Assembly (NCBI RefSeq): GCF_000696185.1
Contig: NZ_KK853997.1
Location: forward strand, 5,901,224-5,965,223
Direction of reading: 5' to 3'
Source: Kitasatospora cheerisanensis KCTC 2395
Lineage (GTDB): Bacteria > Actinomycetota > Actinomycetes > Streptomycetales > Streptomycetaceae
DNA: 64,000 bases
Shown piece by piece: positions 15,885 to 23,959 of this stretch. The position numbers and the translations under genes were made by a program. Within the stretch, counting starts at the first letter, position 1. Each line of letters begins with the position of its first letter. The notes beneath the pieces were generated by a model. That model was not told the origin of the DNA. It made no database searches and was given only the letters and a program-made list of their open reading frames with translations.

Positions 15885-16466
15885 ATGGCTGTCATGACGA
15901 CTGAGCGCCCGCAGATGGAACTCGACGAGTTCAGAGAGATCGCCATAGCGGCAGAGCGAAGGGACGTGGTGCTCGAGTTCATCAACGGCAGGATCGGAGT
16001 CAAGCCGGTGCCCGACGGCGACCACGGCGAGATCATCATGTGGGTGCTGGAACGCTGCCTGGCGCAGCGTCCGGACCTGCGGCTGTACCCCGAGCAGGGC
16101 TTGCAAGTGGCGAACTACCGCAACGGGCGCGCCAAGCCGGACGGTTCACTCGCCCCCCGCCGCAACTTCGCGGGCCAGGGGGAGTGGGCCGACCCCTCCG
16201 GTGTGCTGATGGTGGTCGAGGTGACGTCGTACGACACCGACGCCAACCGGCGCGACCGGGTGGAGAAGCCGCAGGCCTACGCGGAGACCGGCATTCCGGT
16301 GTACCTGCTGGTCGACCGGGACGCCGGTTCGGTGACGGTGCACAGCGAGCCCGACAACGGCCGCTACGAGAGCGTCGTGACGCTGGCGTTCGGGCACGTG
16401 GCCGAGCTGCCGGGCCCGGTGAACGTGACGCTGGAGACCGAGGAGCTCAAGGAGTTCATCCGCTGA
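15885..16466 (+). CDS. Uma2-family (DUF820) putative endonuclease
   Basis: 193 residues preceded by a strong GAGGAGGT site. The PD-(D/E)xK core is recognisable: D86 in AKPDGSLAP, E112 in MVVEVTS, then DRVEKPQAYAETGIPVYLLVDRD with the basic residue around K128. Uma2 proteins are very common in Streptomyces and cyanobacteria, usually as single genes, and their function is not established; a nuclease role is inferred from the fold. No toxin or antitoxin partner and no transposase lies beside it. Ends at a strong hairpin. Confidence 0.85.
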   Translation: MAVMTTERPQMELDEFREIAIAAERRDVVLEFINGRIGVKPVPDGDHGEIIMWVLERCLAQRPDLRLYPEQGLQVANYRNGRAKPDGSLAPRRNFAGQGEWADPSGVLMVVEVTSYDTDANRRDRVEKPQAYAETGIPVYLLVDRDAGSVTVHSEPDNGRYESVVTLAFGHVAELPGPVNVTLETEELKEFIR

Positions 16467-16475
16467 GTGCGGAAG

Positions 16476-16514
16476 ACGACGGCCCCGCCCGGGAGTTCCG
16501 GGCGGGGCCGTCGT
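16476..16514. terminator. Bidirectional terminator between Uma2 and the MFS gene
   Basis: ACGACGGCCCCGCCCGG / CCGGGCGGGGCCGTCGT form a perfect 17-bp stem around a 5-nt GAGTT loop. It lies 10 nt after the Uma2 stop and 15 nt from the convergent transporter stop. Confidence 0.9.
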
Positions 16515-16529
16515 GCGGGCGGTGACGGG

Positions 16530-18017
16530 TCAGTGCGCCATGACGGGGACGGCGTCCTCGACGGCGGCGGTGGACTCGTCGTGCTGGGGCTTGCCGGCGT
16601 TGATCAGCGTGAAGGCGGTGACGCCCGCCAGCAGCAGGATGCCGAACGCGGCCCAGATGGCGATCGAGTAGGAGTGCACCTGGGTCTGCAGCGCGAACAG
16701 CTTCGGGTCGGTGGCGGTGGCCATGTGCGCCTTCGCGTACGAGGTGCCGGCGCTGTGCGCGACGGTGCTCAGCAGGGCGGTGCCGATCGCGCCGCCGACC
16801 TGCTGCGAGGTGTTGACCATCGCGGAGGCGACACCGGCGTCGCGCGGCTGGACGCCGTAGGTGGCCAGGCTCATCGCCGGCATGAACGCGGTGCCCATGC
16901 CGAGGCCCATCAGCACCAGGCCGGGCAGGATCTGCCAGTACGAGGTGTTCACGTCGATCTGGGTCAGGATCAGCAGGCCGAGCGAGGCGACCACGAAGCC
17001 GGGCGCCATCAGGTACCGGGCCGGGACCCGGGTCATCAGGCGGGCGCCGATCTGGGTGGAGCCGGTCACCATGCCGGCCACCATCGGCAGGAAGGCGAAG
17101 CCGTTGACCAGCGGCTTGTAGCCCAGCACGCCCTGCATGTAGAGGGTGAGGAAGAGGAACAGGCCGAACATGCCGATCACGGCCATGCCGAGCGAGAGGT
17201 AGACGCCGCCGCGGTTGCGGTCGGTGATCACGCGCAGCGGCAGCAGCGGGGCGGAGACCCGGCTCTCGACGACCACGAAGGCGGCCAGCAGCACCGCCGC
17301 GGCCACGAACAGGCCGATGGTGCTGGCGTCGCCCCAGCCCTCGCTCTCGGCGCGGGTGAAGCCGTACACCAGGGAGACCAGGCCGAGGGTGACCAGCAGC
17401 ACGCCCGGGATGTCGAGGCGGTTGCGGTTCAGGCCGACGGCGGGCTCGCGGATGACCATGACCGCGCCGGCGATGGCGACCACGGCGAACGGGATGTTGA
17501 CGTAGAAGGTCCAGCGCCAGTTCAGGTACTCGGTGAGCGCGCCGCCCAGGATCAGGCCGATCGCACCGCCACCGCCGGCGACGGCGCCGTAGATGCCGAA
17601 CGCCTTGGCGCGCTCCTTGCCGTCCGTGAACATCACGGCGAGCAGCGACAGCGCGGCCGGCGCGAGCAGCGCGCCGAACACGCCCTGCAGGGCGCGGGCG
17701 CCCAGCAGCATGGCGGTGTTGACCGCGGCGCCGCCGAGCGCGGAGGCCGCGGCGAAGCCGACCAGGCCGACCATGAAGGTCCGCCGGCGGCCCCACAGGT
17801 CGGCGACCCGGCCGCCGAACAGCAGCAGACCGCCGAAGGCCAGCGCGTAGGCGGTGATCACCCACTGGGTGGTGCTGTCGGCGAAGCCGAGGTCTTCCTT
17901 GGCACGGGGGAGCGCGATGTTCACCACGGTCGCGTCGAGCACGACCATCAGCTGCGCCAGGGCGATGAAGAAGAGCGCCTTCCACCGGCGTGGATCCGGC
18001 TGGAGGGTTTCGGACAT
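16530..18017 (-). CDS. DHA2-type MFS multidrug exporter
   Basis: 495 residues with 14 predicted membrane helices, the DHA2 (EmrB/QacA-like) drug:proton antiporter layout. Motif D1 is LDATVVNIALP near the N-terminus, motif A is GRVADLWGRRRTF, and motif C-like GLILGGALTEYLNWRWTFYVN follows. The start MSETLQPD was chosen over an upstream ATG because family proteins begin close to the first helix. A TetR gene ends 137 bp upstream in the same direction, a typical repressor-exporter pair, so the transported compound is probably the TetR ligand. Substrate is unknown. Confidence 0.9.
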   Translation of the reverse strand: MSETLQPDPRRWKALFFIALAQLMVVLDATVVNIALPRAKEDLGFADSTTQWVITAYALAFGGLLLFGGRVADLWGRRRTFMVGLVGFAAASALGGAAVNTAMLLGARALQGVFGALLAPAALSLLAVMFTDGKERAKAFGIYGAVAGGGGAIGLILGGALTEYLNWRWTFYVNIPFAVVAIAGAVMVIREPAVGLNRNRLDIPGVLLVTLGLVSLVYGFTRAESEGWGDASTIGLFVAAAVLLAAFVVVESRVSAPLLPLRVITDRNRGGVYLSLGMAVIGMFGLFLFLTLYMQGVLGYKPLVNGFAFLPMVAGMVTGSTQIGARLMTRVPARYLMAPGFVVASLGLLILTQIDVNTSYWQILPGLVLMGLGMGTAFMPAMSLATYGVQPRDAGVASAMVNTSQQVGGAIGTALLSTVAHSAGTSYAKAHMATATDPKLFALQTQVHSYSIAIWAAFGILLLAGVTAFTLINAGKPQHDESTAAVEDAVPVMAH

Positions 18018-18154
18018 GGAGGTACCCACCTGTGAGTGCGAGAGAGCGTACGAGACGTGCGGAAGCATGCGGAACGGCGCAGACCGGTCAGGTCGGACGG
18101 TCCGTCAGGAGTCGTGGAGCGCGAGGCCGTTCGGCCCGGGCGGGGCCGAGGGGT

Positions 18155-18787
18155 TCAGACGCGGTGCGTGAGGTCCTCCAGGGTCACGGCACGGCCGGGC
18201 AGCGGGGACGGCGCGACGGTGCGCAGTCCGTCCAGCAGGAGCTGGAGGTGACGGTGGACGAACCGGTCCAGGTCGAGGCAGCCGGTGCCGGGGAGCGGTC
18301 GGGTGAGCTGGGAGACGGCGACCAGGACGTCGCCGGCCCCGATGTCGGAGCGGAGCAGCCCGTCGTCCTGCGCCCGGGTGATCAGGTCCTCGGTGACCTG
18401 CTTCAGTTCGGCGCGGGCGTCGACGAGCTCGGGGTCGTTCGGGTCGGTGGTGCCGGACAGCAGCGAACAGAGCGCGCCGATCCGCTCGTCGGCGGCGGCG
18501 TGCACGAAGCGGCTGACCGCGGCGAAGGAGTCGGGCTCCTCGGCGGTGGCCGCGTGCGCGTGCGCCATGACCCGTTCGATGACGGCGAGCGTCACCTGCT
18601 GGATCAGCGTCCGGCGGTCGGCGAAGTTGCGGTAGAGCGTGGCGTTGCCGACGCCGGCCCGGCGGGCGATCTCGTCGAGCGGGGCCATCGCCCCGTGGTC
18701 GACGAAGGCCTCGCGGGCGGCGGCGACGATGCGCGCGCGGTTGCGGGTGGCGTCCGCGCGCCGGCGGGGGGCGGCGACCGTGGTCAT
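18155..18787 (-). CDS. TetR-family regulator paired with the MFS exporter
   Basis: 210 residues. The TetR helix-turn-helix is at about 12-60: RIVAAAREAFVDHGAMAP, LDEIARRAGVGNATLYRNF, ADRRTLIQQV. The rest is a helical ligand domain with a VVAVSQLTRPLPG-type segment common in actinobacterial repressors of this class. It is transcribed ahead of the MFS gene. An 11-bp inverted repeat lies just upstream of its start and probably acts as its operator. The upstream in-frame extension reads through that repeat, so I chose the ATG at 18787. Confidence 0.9.
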   Translation of the reverse strand: MTTVAAPRRRADATRNRARIVAAAREAFVDHGAMAPLDEIARRAGVGNATLYRNFADRRTLIQQVTLAVIERVMAHAHAATAEEPDSFAAVSRFVHAAADERIGALCSLLSGTTDPNDPELVDARAELKQVTEDLITRAQDDGLLRSDIGAGDVLVAVSQLTRPLPGTGCLDLDRFVHRHLQLLLDGLRTVAPSPLPGRAVTLEDLTHRV

Positions 18788-18830
18788 GGTGTGTGCGCTC
18801 CCTTCGGGCGGCGGTGGAGAGCGGGGAAGG

Positions 18831-18870
18831 ACTCCCCGTTTCCCTGCGGACAGTGGTTCAAACGGGGAGT
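18831..18870. promoter_or_regulatory. Inverted repeat upstream of the TetR/MFS pair
   Basis: ACTCCCCGTTT (18831-18841) and AAACGGGGAGT (18860-18870) are perfect complements separated by 18 nt. On the minus strand TTGAAC lies just inside one arm and could be a -35. The repeat begins 43 nt upstream of the TetR start: a good candidate autoregulatory operator. Confidence 0.5.
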
Positions 18871-18895
18871 TGGTCCCCGGAATTTCATCATCTGA

Positions 18896-18911
18896 TGTGA
18901 CCTGCGTCACA
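18896..18911. promoter_or_regulatory. CRP-like site upstream of the glutamine-synthetase-like gene
   Basis: TGTGACCTGCGTCACA is a perfect 6-bp inverted repeat with a 4-nt centre, and it fits the GTG-N6-GNCAC pattern reported for Streptomyces Crp. It is centred about 84 nt upstream of the ATG at 18987. Binding is inferred from the motif alone. Confidence 0.4.
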
Positions 18912-18986
18912 TTGCTGCTTCCACGGACGGGTGACCCGTCGGCCGAGTCGCCCGGACACCGCATCGTCGCAGGCCAGCATGGGTGC

Positions 18987-20297
18987 ATGAGCACCGTGAA
19001 GCCGCGCGCCGAGCGCGCCGCCGAGGCCCGGTTGGCCGCCACCAGGATCGAGGCCGAGGGCGTCGACGGCGTGATCGTCGGCTGGGTCGACAACTCCGGC
19101 GTCACCCGGGTCAAGACCGTCCCCGTCCGCGGCCTGGAGAACGCCGCCCGCTGGGGCCTCGGCGCCTCGCCCTGCTTCGACGGCTTCCTGGTCGACGACT
19201 CGCTCGCCCCGTCCGCCGGCCCGGTCGGCGACCTGCGGCTGGTCCCCGACCTGGCCGCGCTGCACCGCCTCGCCGCTCAGCCCGGCTGGGCCTGGGCCCC
19301 CGGCGACCGCTGGACCCAGCAGGGCGACCCGCACCCCGGCTGCCAGCGGCAGTTCGCCCGCCGCGCCACCGAGGCGCTCGCCGAACGCGGCCTGACCGTC
19401 CGGGCCGGCATCGAGGTCGAATGGATCGTCGACGGCGGCGAGGCCGGCCCCGCGTACGGCATGCGCCGCCTGATCGGCCACAGCGACTACCTGCGCGACC
19501 TGCTGCGCACCCTGCGCGAGCAGAAGCTGACGGTCCTCCAGCTCCACCCCGAGTACAGCGACGGCCAGTTCGAACTCTCCCTCGCCCCCGGCGACCCGGT
19601 CGAGGCCGCCGACACCGCCATGCTGGTGCGGCACACCGTGCAGGCCGTCTCGCTGCGGCACGGCCTGCGGGCCAGCTTCGCGCCCGTCACCGCGCCGAAC
19701 GGCGTCGGCAACGGCGGCCACCTCCACCTGAGCCTGTGGCGCGACGGCCAGAACCTCGGCCACGGCGGCAGCGGCCCGCACGGCCTCACCCGGGAGGCCG
19801 AGGCCTTCCTCGCCGGGGTGCTGGCCGAACTGCCCGCGCTGCTCGCCCTCGGCGCCCCGTCCGTCGCCAGCTACCTGCGGCTGGTCCCCGGGCACTGGTC
19901 CGGCCCGCACCGCTGCTGGGGGCTGGAGAACCGGGAGGCCGCGCTGCGGCTGATCACCGGCTCCGCGCCCGAGCAGGCCAACGCCGAGATCAAGTGCTTC
20001 GACGCCGCCGCCAACCCCTACCTGGCCGTCGGCGGGGTGCTGGCCGCCGGCCTGGCCGGCCTCGGCGCCGCCCTGCGGCTGCCCGCCGAGACCCCCGGCG
20101 ACCCCGACGGCGTCGCCGAACGCCTTCCCGCCGGCCTCGGGCAGGCGGCGGACGCGCTGCGCAAGTCCGAGGTGCTGCGCGCCGCGATGGGCGACCCGCT
20201 GTGGCAGTCGGTGCTCGACGTCCGGGAGGCGGAGATCGCCCTGTTCGCCGAACTCGGCCCGGCGGAGATCATCGAGGCGGTCCGCTACCGGTACTGA
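18987..20297 (+). CDS. Glutamine-synthetase-family gamma-glutamyl ligase
   Basis: 436 residues of the GS catalytic fold. Visible motifs: EVEWIVDGG (metal glutamate region), LQLHPEYSDGQFELS, the NGVGNGGHLHLSLW ATP/His loop, and EIKCFDAAANPYLAVG near the end, the counterpart of the usual ExRxxD...NPYL segment with Lys for Arg. Standard GlnA features such as the adenylylation loop are not evident. Streptomyces have several GS-like enzymes (GlnA2-4 types) that glutamylate polyamines or ethanolamine rather than ammonia; this protein probably belongs there, substrate unknown. Start chosen at MSTVKPRAE; a CAGCAT box 6 nt before it suggests leaderless expression. Convergent with the Spo0M gene. Confidence 0.82.
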   Translation: MSTVKPRAERAAEARLAATRIEAEGVDGVIVGWVDNSGVTRVKTVPVRGLENAARWGLGASPCFDGFLVDDSLAPSAGPVGDLRLVPDLAALHRLAAQPGWAWAPGDRWTQQGDPHPGCQRQFARRATEALAERGLTVRAGIEVEWIVDGGEAGPAYGMRRLIGHSDYLRDLLRTLREQKLTVLQLHPEYSDGQFELSLAPGDPVEAADTAMLVRHTVQAVSLRHGLRASFAPVTAPNGVGNGGHLHLSLWRDGQNLGHGGSGPHGLTREAEAFLAGVLAELPALLALGAPSVASYLRLVPGHWSGPHRCWGLENREAALRLITGSAPEQANAEIKCFDAAANPYLAVGGVLAAGLAGLGAALRLPAETPGDPDGVAERLPAGLGQAADALRKSEVLRAAMGDPLWQSVLDVREAEIALFAELGPAEIIEAVRYRY

Positions 20298-20304
20298 CGG
20301 GCCG

Positions 20305-21087
20305 TCAGCGCGGCGCCCGGTCCTTCACGGCGAGGGAGGCCAGCGCGTCCCGGAGCCGCGGGCCGAGATCGGCGGCGCCGGCCTCGTGGTGGGCGACCGG
20401 GAAGGACACCGCCGGCGGCTTGTCGCTCCACCAGAAGAACTGGCGGGCCGCCCGGCGCACGAACACCGTCGCGCCCACCACGTTGTTGACGAAGACGACC
20501 TCCAGCGCGGGGAACCCGGCCGGGTCGGCGGCCGGGTCCTCCACGTGGAAGACCTGGGTCCGCAGGCTGCGGTGGTCGATGCCCTCCACGGAGGTCGCCA
20601 GCAGCTCCGAGCCGGTGAACCGGTAGCCCTCCGCCAGCAGCGCGTCCATCACCGCCTCGTGCAGCGGCAGGGCCGCCACATGGAGGAAGTCGACGTCCCG
20701 GACGTCGTCCGAGTCGTAGCCGAGCGTGGTGACCAGGGACAGGTCGACACCGGTCGACCGGCCGCCGAGCTCGGTGACGGGGCAGTCCCAGCGGAGCCGG
20801 CCGTGGAAGCCGATCCGGCGGTCGGTGTTCCGCTCCACGTCGAACCACGTGATCTCGGGGCGGAGGTCGGTCTCGTCGCCGTCGACCGTGGTGCCCTCCC
20901 AGTCGCGGGCCTTGCTCACCACGTCCAGGTGCAGATCGTGGATCCGCAGCTTCAGCCAGCCCGCCCGGAACAGCACCTCGCCCTCGATCCGCTGCCCCGG
21001 CTGCGGGAGGACGGTGCCGATCACGGTGTCGATCCGCGGGTCGTGGCCGTTCCCGTCGCCGATCCCCAGCAGCTTCCGCAGCCCCAT
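20305..21087 (-). CDS. Spo0M/SpoOM sporulation-control family protein (copy 1)
   Basis: 260 residues, starting MGLRKLLGIGDG after a GGGGAGG site. It shows the Spo0M arrestin-like beta-sandwich pattern: IDTVIGTVLPQPGQRIEGEV, WFDVERNTDRRIGFHGRL, LVTTLGYDSDDVRDVDFLHV, and a C-terminal VSFPVAHHEAG. In Bacillus, Spo0M affects sporulation stage 0; its actinobacterial role is not established. A second member lies divergently 127 bp away, sharing the FPVAHHE segment. No membrane or signal features. Family call is confident, role is not. Confidence 0.88.
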   Translation of the reverse strand: MGLRKLLGIGDGNGHDPRIDTVIGTVLPQPGQRIEGEVLFRAGWLKLRIHDLHLDVVSKARDWEGTTVDGDETDLRPEITWFDVERNTDRRIGFHGRLRWDCPVTELGGRSTGVDLSLVTTLGYDSDDVRDVDFLHVAALPLHEAVMDALLAEGYRFTGSELLATSVEGIDHRSLRTQVFHVEDPAADPAGFPALEVVFVNNVVGATVFVRRAARQFFWWSDKPPAVSFPVAHHEAGAADLGPRLRDALASLAVKDRAPR

Positions 21088-21117
21088 CGTCCGCCTCCCC
21101 GCGCAAAGTTCGGGCAA

Positions 21118-21180
21118 AGCCTAACGCCGCCCCGGCCGGGAAAACCCGCCCGCGGCGGGAGAGCGCCGCCCGGCTATGCT
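21118..21180. promoter_or_regulatory. Divergent -10 boxes between the two Spo0M genes
   Basis: TAGGCT on the minus strand (21118-21123) and TATGCT on the plus strand (21175-21180) both fit TANNNT and point away from each other, giving each gene its own promoter within 127 bp. The plus box overlaps the alternative ATG at 21176, which argues against that ATG being the start. Confidence 0.4.
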
Positions 21181-21214
21181 CGGCCCCCTGACCGCACCGA
21201 GGAGGGGGCCGCCG

Positions 21215-22003
21215 GTGGCCGAGCGAGGAACGTCGGAGAACGGGCCCGAGGCGGAGCTCACCGACCCGCCCGAGGTCGAACTGCGGCTCGACGACCCGGA
21301 ACTGACCGACCGGTGGATCGCCGGCACGGCGGTGGTCCGGGCCGGCCGCCAGGCGCTGGAGCAGGTCGACTTCAGTATGGAACTGGTGGCCGACGCCTAC
21401 AGCCACCGGGGCAAGCACCTGGAGATGGTGGTCTGCGGGCTCACCGTCGACGACTACTGCTTCGAACTGGCCGCGGGCGAGGAGCACCAGGTGCGGTTCC
21501 GGCGGGAGCTGCCCTGGGAGTGCCCGTTCACCGAGTACGAGGGCCGGGGCTTCGACTTCGGGGTCGGCGTGCGGGCCACGCTGCGCACCACCCCGGCCAA
21601 GCCGGGCGGCATCCGCCACCGCGTCCCGCTGCGGATACCGCCCACCGCCGCGCCGGCCGCCGCCGTCGCGGCCTTCGCCGAACTCGGCTACACGGAGCGC
21701 TCCGCCCGGGTGATCGACCAGCGCATCCCGGGGGCCGGGCAGTTCTACTCGGGCCACCAGTCGCTGTTCCTCACCGACCCGGCCGGGCAGGGCCGGGACT
21801 TGTCGCAGCTGGAGCTGTCCTTCGCCACCAACCAGGTCGGCGCCCTGCTGCACCTGCGCCGGGCCGCACCCGGCAAGTACAAGTGGACGTCCCGCCCGCC
21901 CACGGTCACCTTCCCCGTCGCCCACCACGAGACCCCCTACGCCGACCTCACCACCCGAGCCCGCGCCGCCCTGGATGAACTCCGCCTCCTGGAGCGCGCC
22001 TAG
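21215..22003 (+). CDS. Spo0M-like protein (copy 2)
   Basis: 262 residues from a GTG with a GAGGAGGG site about 7 nt upstream (MAERGTSENG). An ATG at 21176 is in frame but sits in the probable -10 box. The fold matches Spo0M: VELRLDDPELTDRWIAGT, VVCGLTVDDYCFEL, ELPWECPFTEYEGRG and the closing VTFPVAHHETPYADL. It is shorter at the N-terminus than copy 1 and more divergent, without the MGLRKLLGI lead. The divergent pair may form a heteromer or respond to different cues; unproved. Confidence 0.82.
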   Translation: MAERGTSENGPEAELTDPPEVELRLDDPELTDRWIAGTAVVRAGRQALEQVDFSMELVADAYSHRGKHLEMVVCGLTVDDYCFELAAGEEHQVRFRRELPWECPFTEYEGRGFDFGVGVRATLRTTPAKPGGIRHRVPLRIPPTAAPAAAVAAFAELGYTERSARVIDQRIPGAGQFYSGHQSLFLTDPAGQGRDLSQLELSFATNQVGALLHLRRAAPGKYKWTSRPPTVTFPVAHHETPYADLTTRARAALDELRLLERA

Positions 22004-22040
22004 CCTTCAGCGGTGCCCCGGCTCCTGGAGCGCGCCTAGC
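21986..22040. repeat. 19-bp direct repeat at two convergent gene ends
   Basis: CTCCTGGAGCGCGCCTAGC occurs at 21986-22004 and again at 22022-22040, a 36-bp offset. The first carries the stop of Spo0M copy 2 (LLERA then TAG); the second carries, on the minus strand, the stop of the convergent gene. It looks like a small tandem duplication. Confidence 0.7.
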
Positions 22041-23241
22041 GGTTCTCCGGCTCCGCTGTCGGTACCGTCCAGCCCGGGCACATGGCGATTGCGGTGAGTT
22101 GACTCGGCGTCAGCAGGGGTGGCTTGCCGGCCTCGGGGCTGCCTGCGCCCGCCGGGTTGAGGGCCGTCACGCGGACCCGGGTGCCGTCGGGGCGGAGGAC
22201 GTCGACGATCGACTCGGTGGCGCCCTGCGAGCCCGGGACGGGGCGGGCGTCGACGCTGCGGAGGCGGGTGTCGTCCTCCAGCACGGCGGCCTCGGCGAAC
22301 CAGTTCTGCGCGGCCCGGTCGGCCTTCTCCTCCTGGACCAGCAGCTCGACGGTGCGCCTGCCGTCCGTCAGGGTCGCCCGCTGGTTCGGCCCGGCGCCGG
22401 TGCTCGTCAGCACCTTCAGGCCGGGCGGCAGCAGGTCGGGGCGCTGCACCCGGATGCCGGTCACCGAGATGTTCGGGACGCCCGGCGTCAGCGCCGCCTC
22501 GAAGGTGCGCCACCCCGGGTCGGCGGCCAGCGCCCGCAGCTGGGCGACGCTCAGCAGCGGCTCCGGCCGGGTCGGCTCGCCCGAGGCGGTCGCCGAGTTG
22601 AACGAGGCGACGGTGACCCGCGTCCCGTTCGGCGAGTTCAGCTCCACCTCGGTGTACTTCTTCGGCGCCGCGTCCGGCGTGGTGTACTCGGTGACGGACA
22701 CCCGGGTGCCGTCGGGCTCGGTCGTCTCCTCGCACTTCACGCCCTGGATCGGGTAGCTCGCGCACGCCTTGGACCCGCCCCACCCGACGGTGTTGTAGAT
22801 GTCCACGCCGAGCACGCTCGCTCCGCGGCCGTCGTCCAGGGTCAGGACCGCGTTCGCCGTGCCGGACGGGAACGCGGCCACGCCGAGCGTCGATCCGGAG
22901 GAGCGCACCACCCGCAGACCCTTCGGCAGCCGCTCCGCCACCGCGGACACCAGGTGCGCCTCCTGCGGGATCAGGCCGACCTCGGACGGCGCCGGCGGGG
23001 CGGACACCGCCGGGGCGACGCTCTCCGTCCGCAGCACGGGCGGCAGCACGGCCGCGGACACCCCGGTCACGGCCAGCACCGCGACGGCCGCGCCCAGCAC
23101 CGTCCGGCGGCGCTGCCGACGGCGGCCGAGGGCCGCGCCGCCCATGGCCAGGCGCGGGGTGTCCGGCAGGAAGCTCTCCCCGGTCTCGTGGAAGACCCGC
23201 GCCAAGCGGTCCTCGAAGTCGTGCTCGGGCAGTGCGGACAT
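22036..23241 (-). CDS. CU044_5270-type membrane protein, probable sigma-factor partner
   Basis: 401 residues. A short cytosolic head (MSALPEHDFEDRLARVFHETGESFLP) is followed by basic residues and one membrane helix at about 49-68 (VLGAAVAVLAVTGVSAAVL), then a large extracytoplasmic domain with two similar halves each containing a P(L/P)LxxxQLxAxAxxPGW motif (LLSVAQLRALAADPGW; LLTPSQLTAIAMCPGW). It follows a SigE-family sigma gene in the same direction, 58 bp apart. This arrangement is standard for actinobacterial sigma factor plus anchored regulator, though no classic anti-sigma zinc motif is visible. Its role as anti-sigma factor is inferred. Confidence 0.8.
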   Translation of the reverse strand: MSALPEHDFEDRLARVFHETGESFLPDTPRLAMGGAALGRRRQRRRTVLGAAVAVLAVTGVSAAVLPPVLRTESVAPAVSAPPAPSEVGLIPQEAHLVSAVAERLPKGLRVVRSSGSTLGVAAFPSGTANAVLTLDDGRGASVLGVDIYNTVGWGGSKACASYPIQGVKCEETTEPDGTRVSVTEYTTPDAAPKKYTEVELNSPNGTRVTVASFNSATASGEPTRPEPLLSVAQLRALAADPGWRTFEAALTPGVPNISVTGIRVQRPDLLPPGLKVLTSTGAGPNQRATLTDGRRTVELLVQEEKADRAAQNWFAEAAVLEDDTRLRSVDARPVPGSQGATESIVDVLRPDGTRVRVTALNPAGAGSPEAGKPPLLTPSQLTAIAMCPGWTVPTAEPENR

Positions 23242-23299
23242 GCGTGATCACCGTCTCCGGGTGAGAAGGGCAAAGGGGAACAGGGTCGTTGACGGCACG

Positions 23300-23836
23300 T
23301 CAGTGCGCGGCGAGGTCGTTGAGGCCGTCGCCCAGCAGGGCCCGCAACCGGGTCAGCGCCCGGGAGGACTGCGACCGCACCGCACCCGGGCGGCAGCGCA
23401 GGATTTCCGCGGTCTCCTCGACGCTGACGTCCTCCCAGTAGCGCAGCACCAGCACCGCGCGGTCCCGCGGCGCGAGCCGGGCCAGCGCCTCCAGCAGCGT
23501 CATCCGCAGCGTGCTGGTGTCCTCCGGGCCCGCCAGGTCCGGCAGTTCGGCGACCGGGCGCTCGCTCGAACTGCGCCGCCGGTGGTGGTCGATGAACTGC
23601 CGGTACAGCACGCCCTGCGCGTAGCCGGCCGGATTCTCTATCGCCCGGCCGCCGAACAGCCGCCCCGGTCTGCGCCACACCAGGTACATCCGGCTCAGCG
23701 TCTCCTGCACCAGGTCCTCGGCGAGATGGGTGTCGCCGCCCGTCAGCAGACAGGCCGAACGGAAGAGCGGGCCGGACCGGTTGGCGGCGAACTCCGCGTA
23801 CTCCAGGTCGCCGCTGCGCACTGCTGCTCGTGCCAC
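23300..23836 (-). CDS. SigE-family ECF RNA polymerase sigma factor
   Basis: 178 residues. Region 2 is clear: FRSACLLTGGDTHLAEDLVQET with WRRPGRLF; region 4 is LLEALARLAPRDRAVLVLRYWEDVSVEETAEILRC and GAVRSQSSRALTRLR. This is the actinobacterial SigE-like ECF group that typically has a downstream membrane partner, found here at 22036. The GTG at 23836 was preferred because GGGGGAGA lies upstream. No recognisable own-promoter motif was found. Regulon unknown; extracytoplasmic or envelope signals are typical for the class. Confidence 0.92.
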   Translation of the reverse strand: MARAAVRSGDLEYAEFAANRSGPLFRSACLLTGGDTHLAEDLVQETLSRMYLVWRRPGRLFGGRAIENPAGYAQGVLYRQFIDHHRRRSSSERPVAELPDLAGPEDTSTLRMTLLEALARLAPRDRAVLVLRYWEDVSVEETAEILRCRPGAVRSQSSRALTRLRALLGDGLNDLAAH

Positions 23837-23959
23837 GTTCGCTGTTCTCCCCCGGCTCCGTACCTTGTCACCCTTCTGACGTACCGGGGTGCCGGGGACG
23901 TCACGGGCCCGACCCGGGAAGTTTCCGCCCGGTCCGGATCGCGGAGGGGAGCGGCGGGT

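Noticed and set aside
15885..16466. Uma2 as part of a mobile element or toxin-antitoxin system
   Set aside because: There is no transposase, partner gene or terminal repeat beside it.
21176..21214. Upstream ATG start for the second Spo0M gene
   Set aside because: That ATG lies in the probable -10 box; the GTG at 21215 has a strong GAGGAGGG site.
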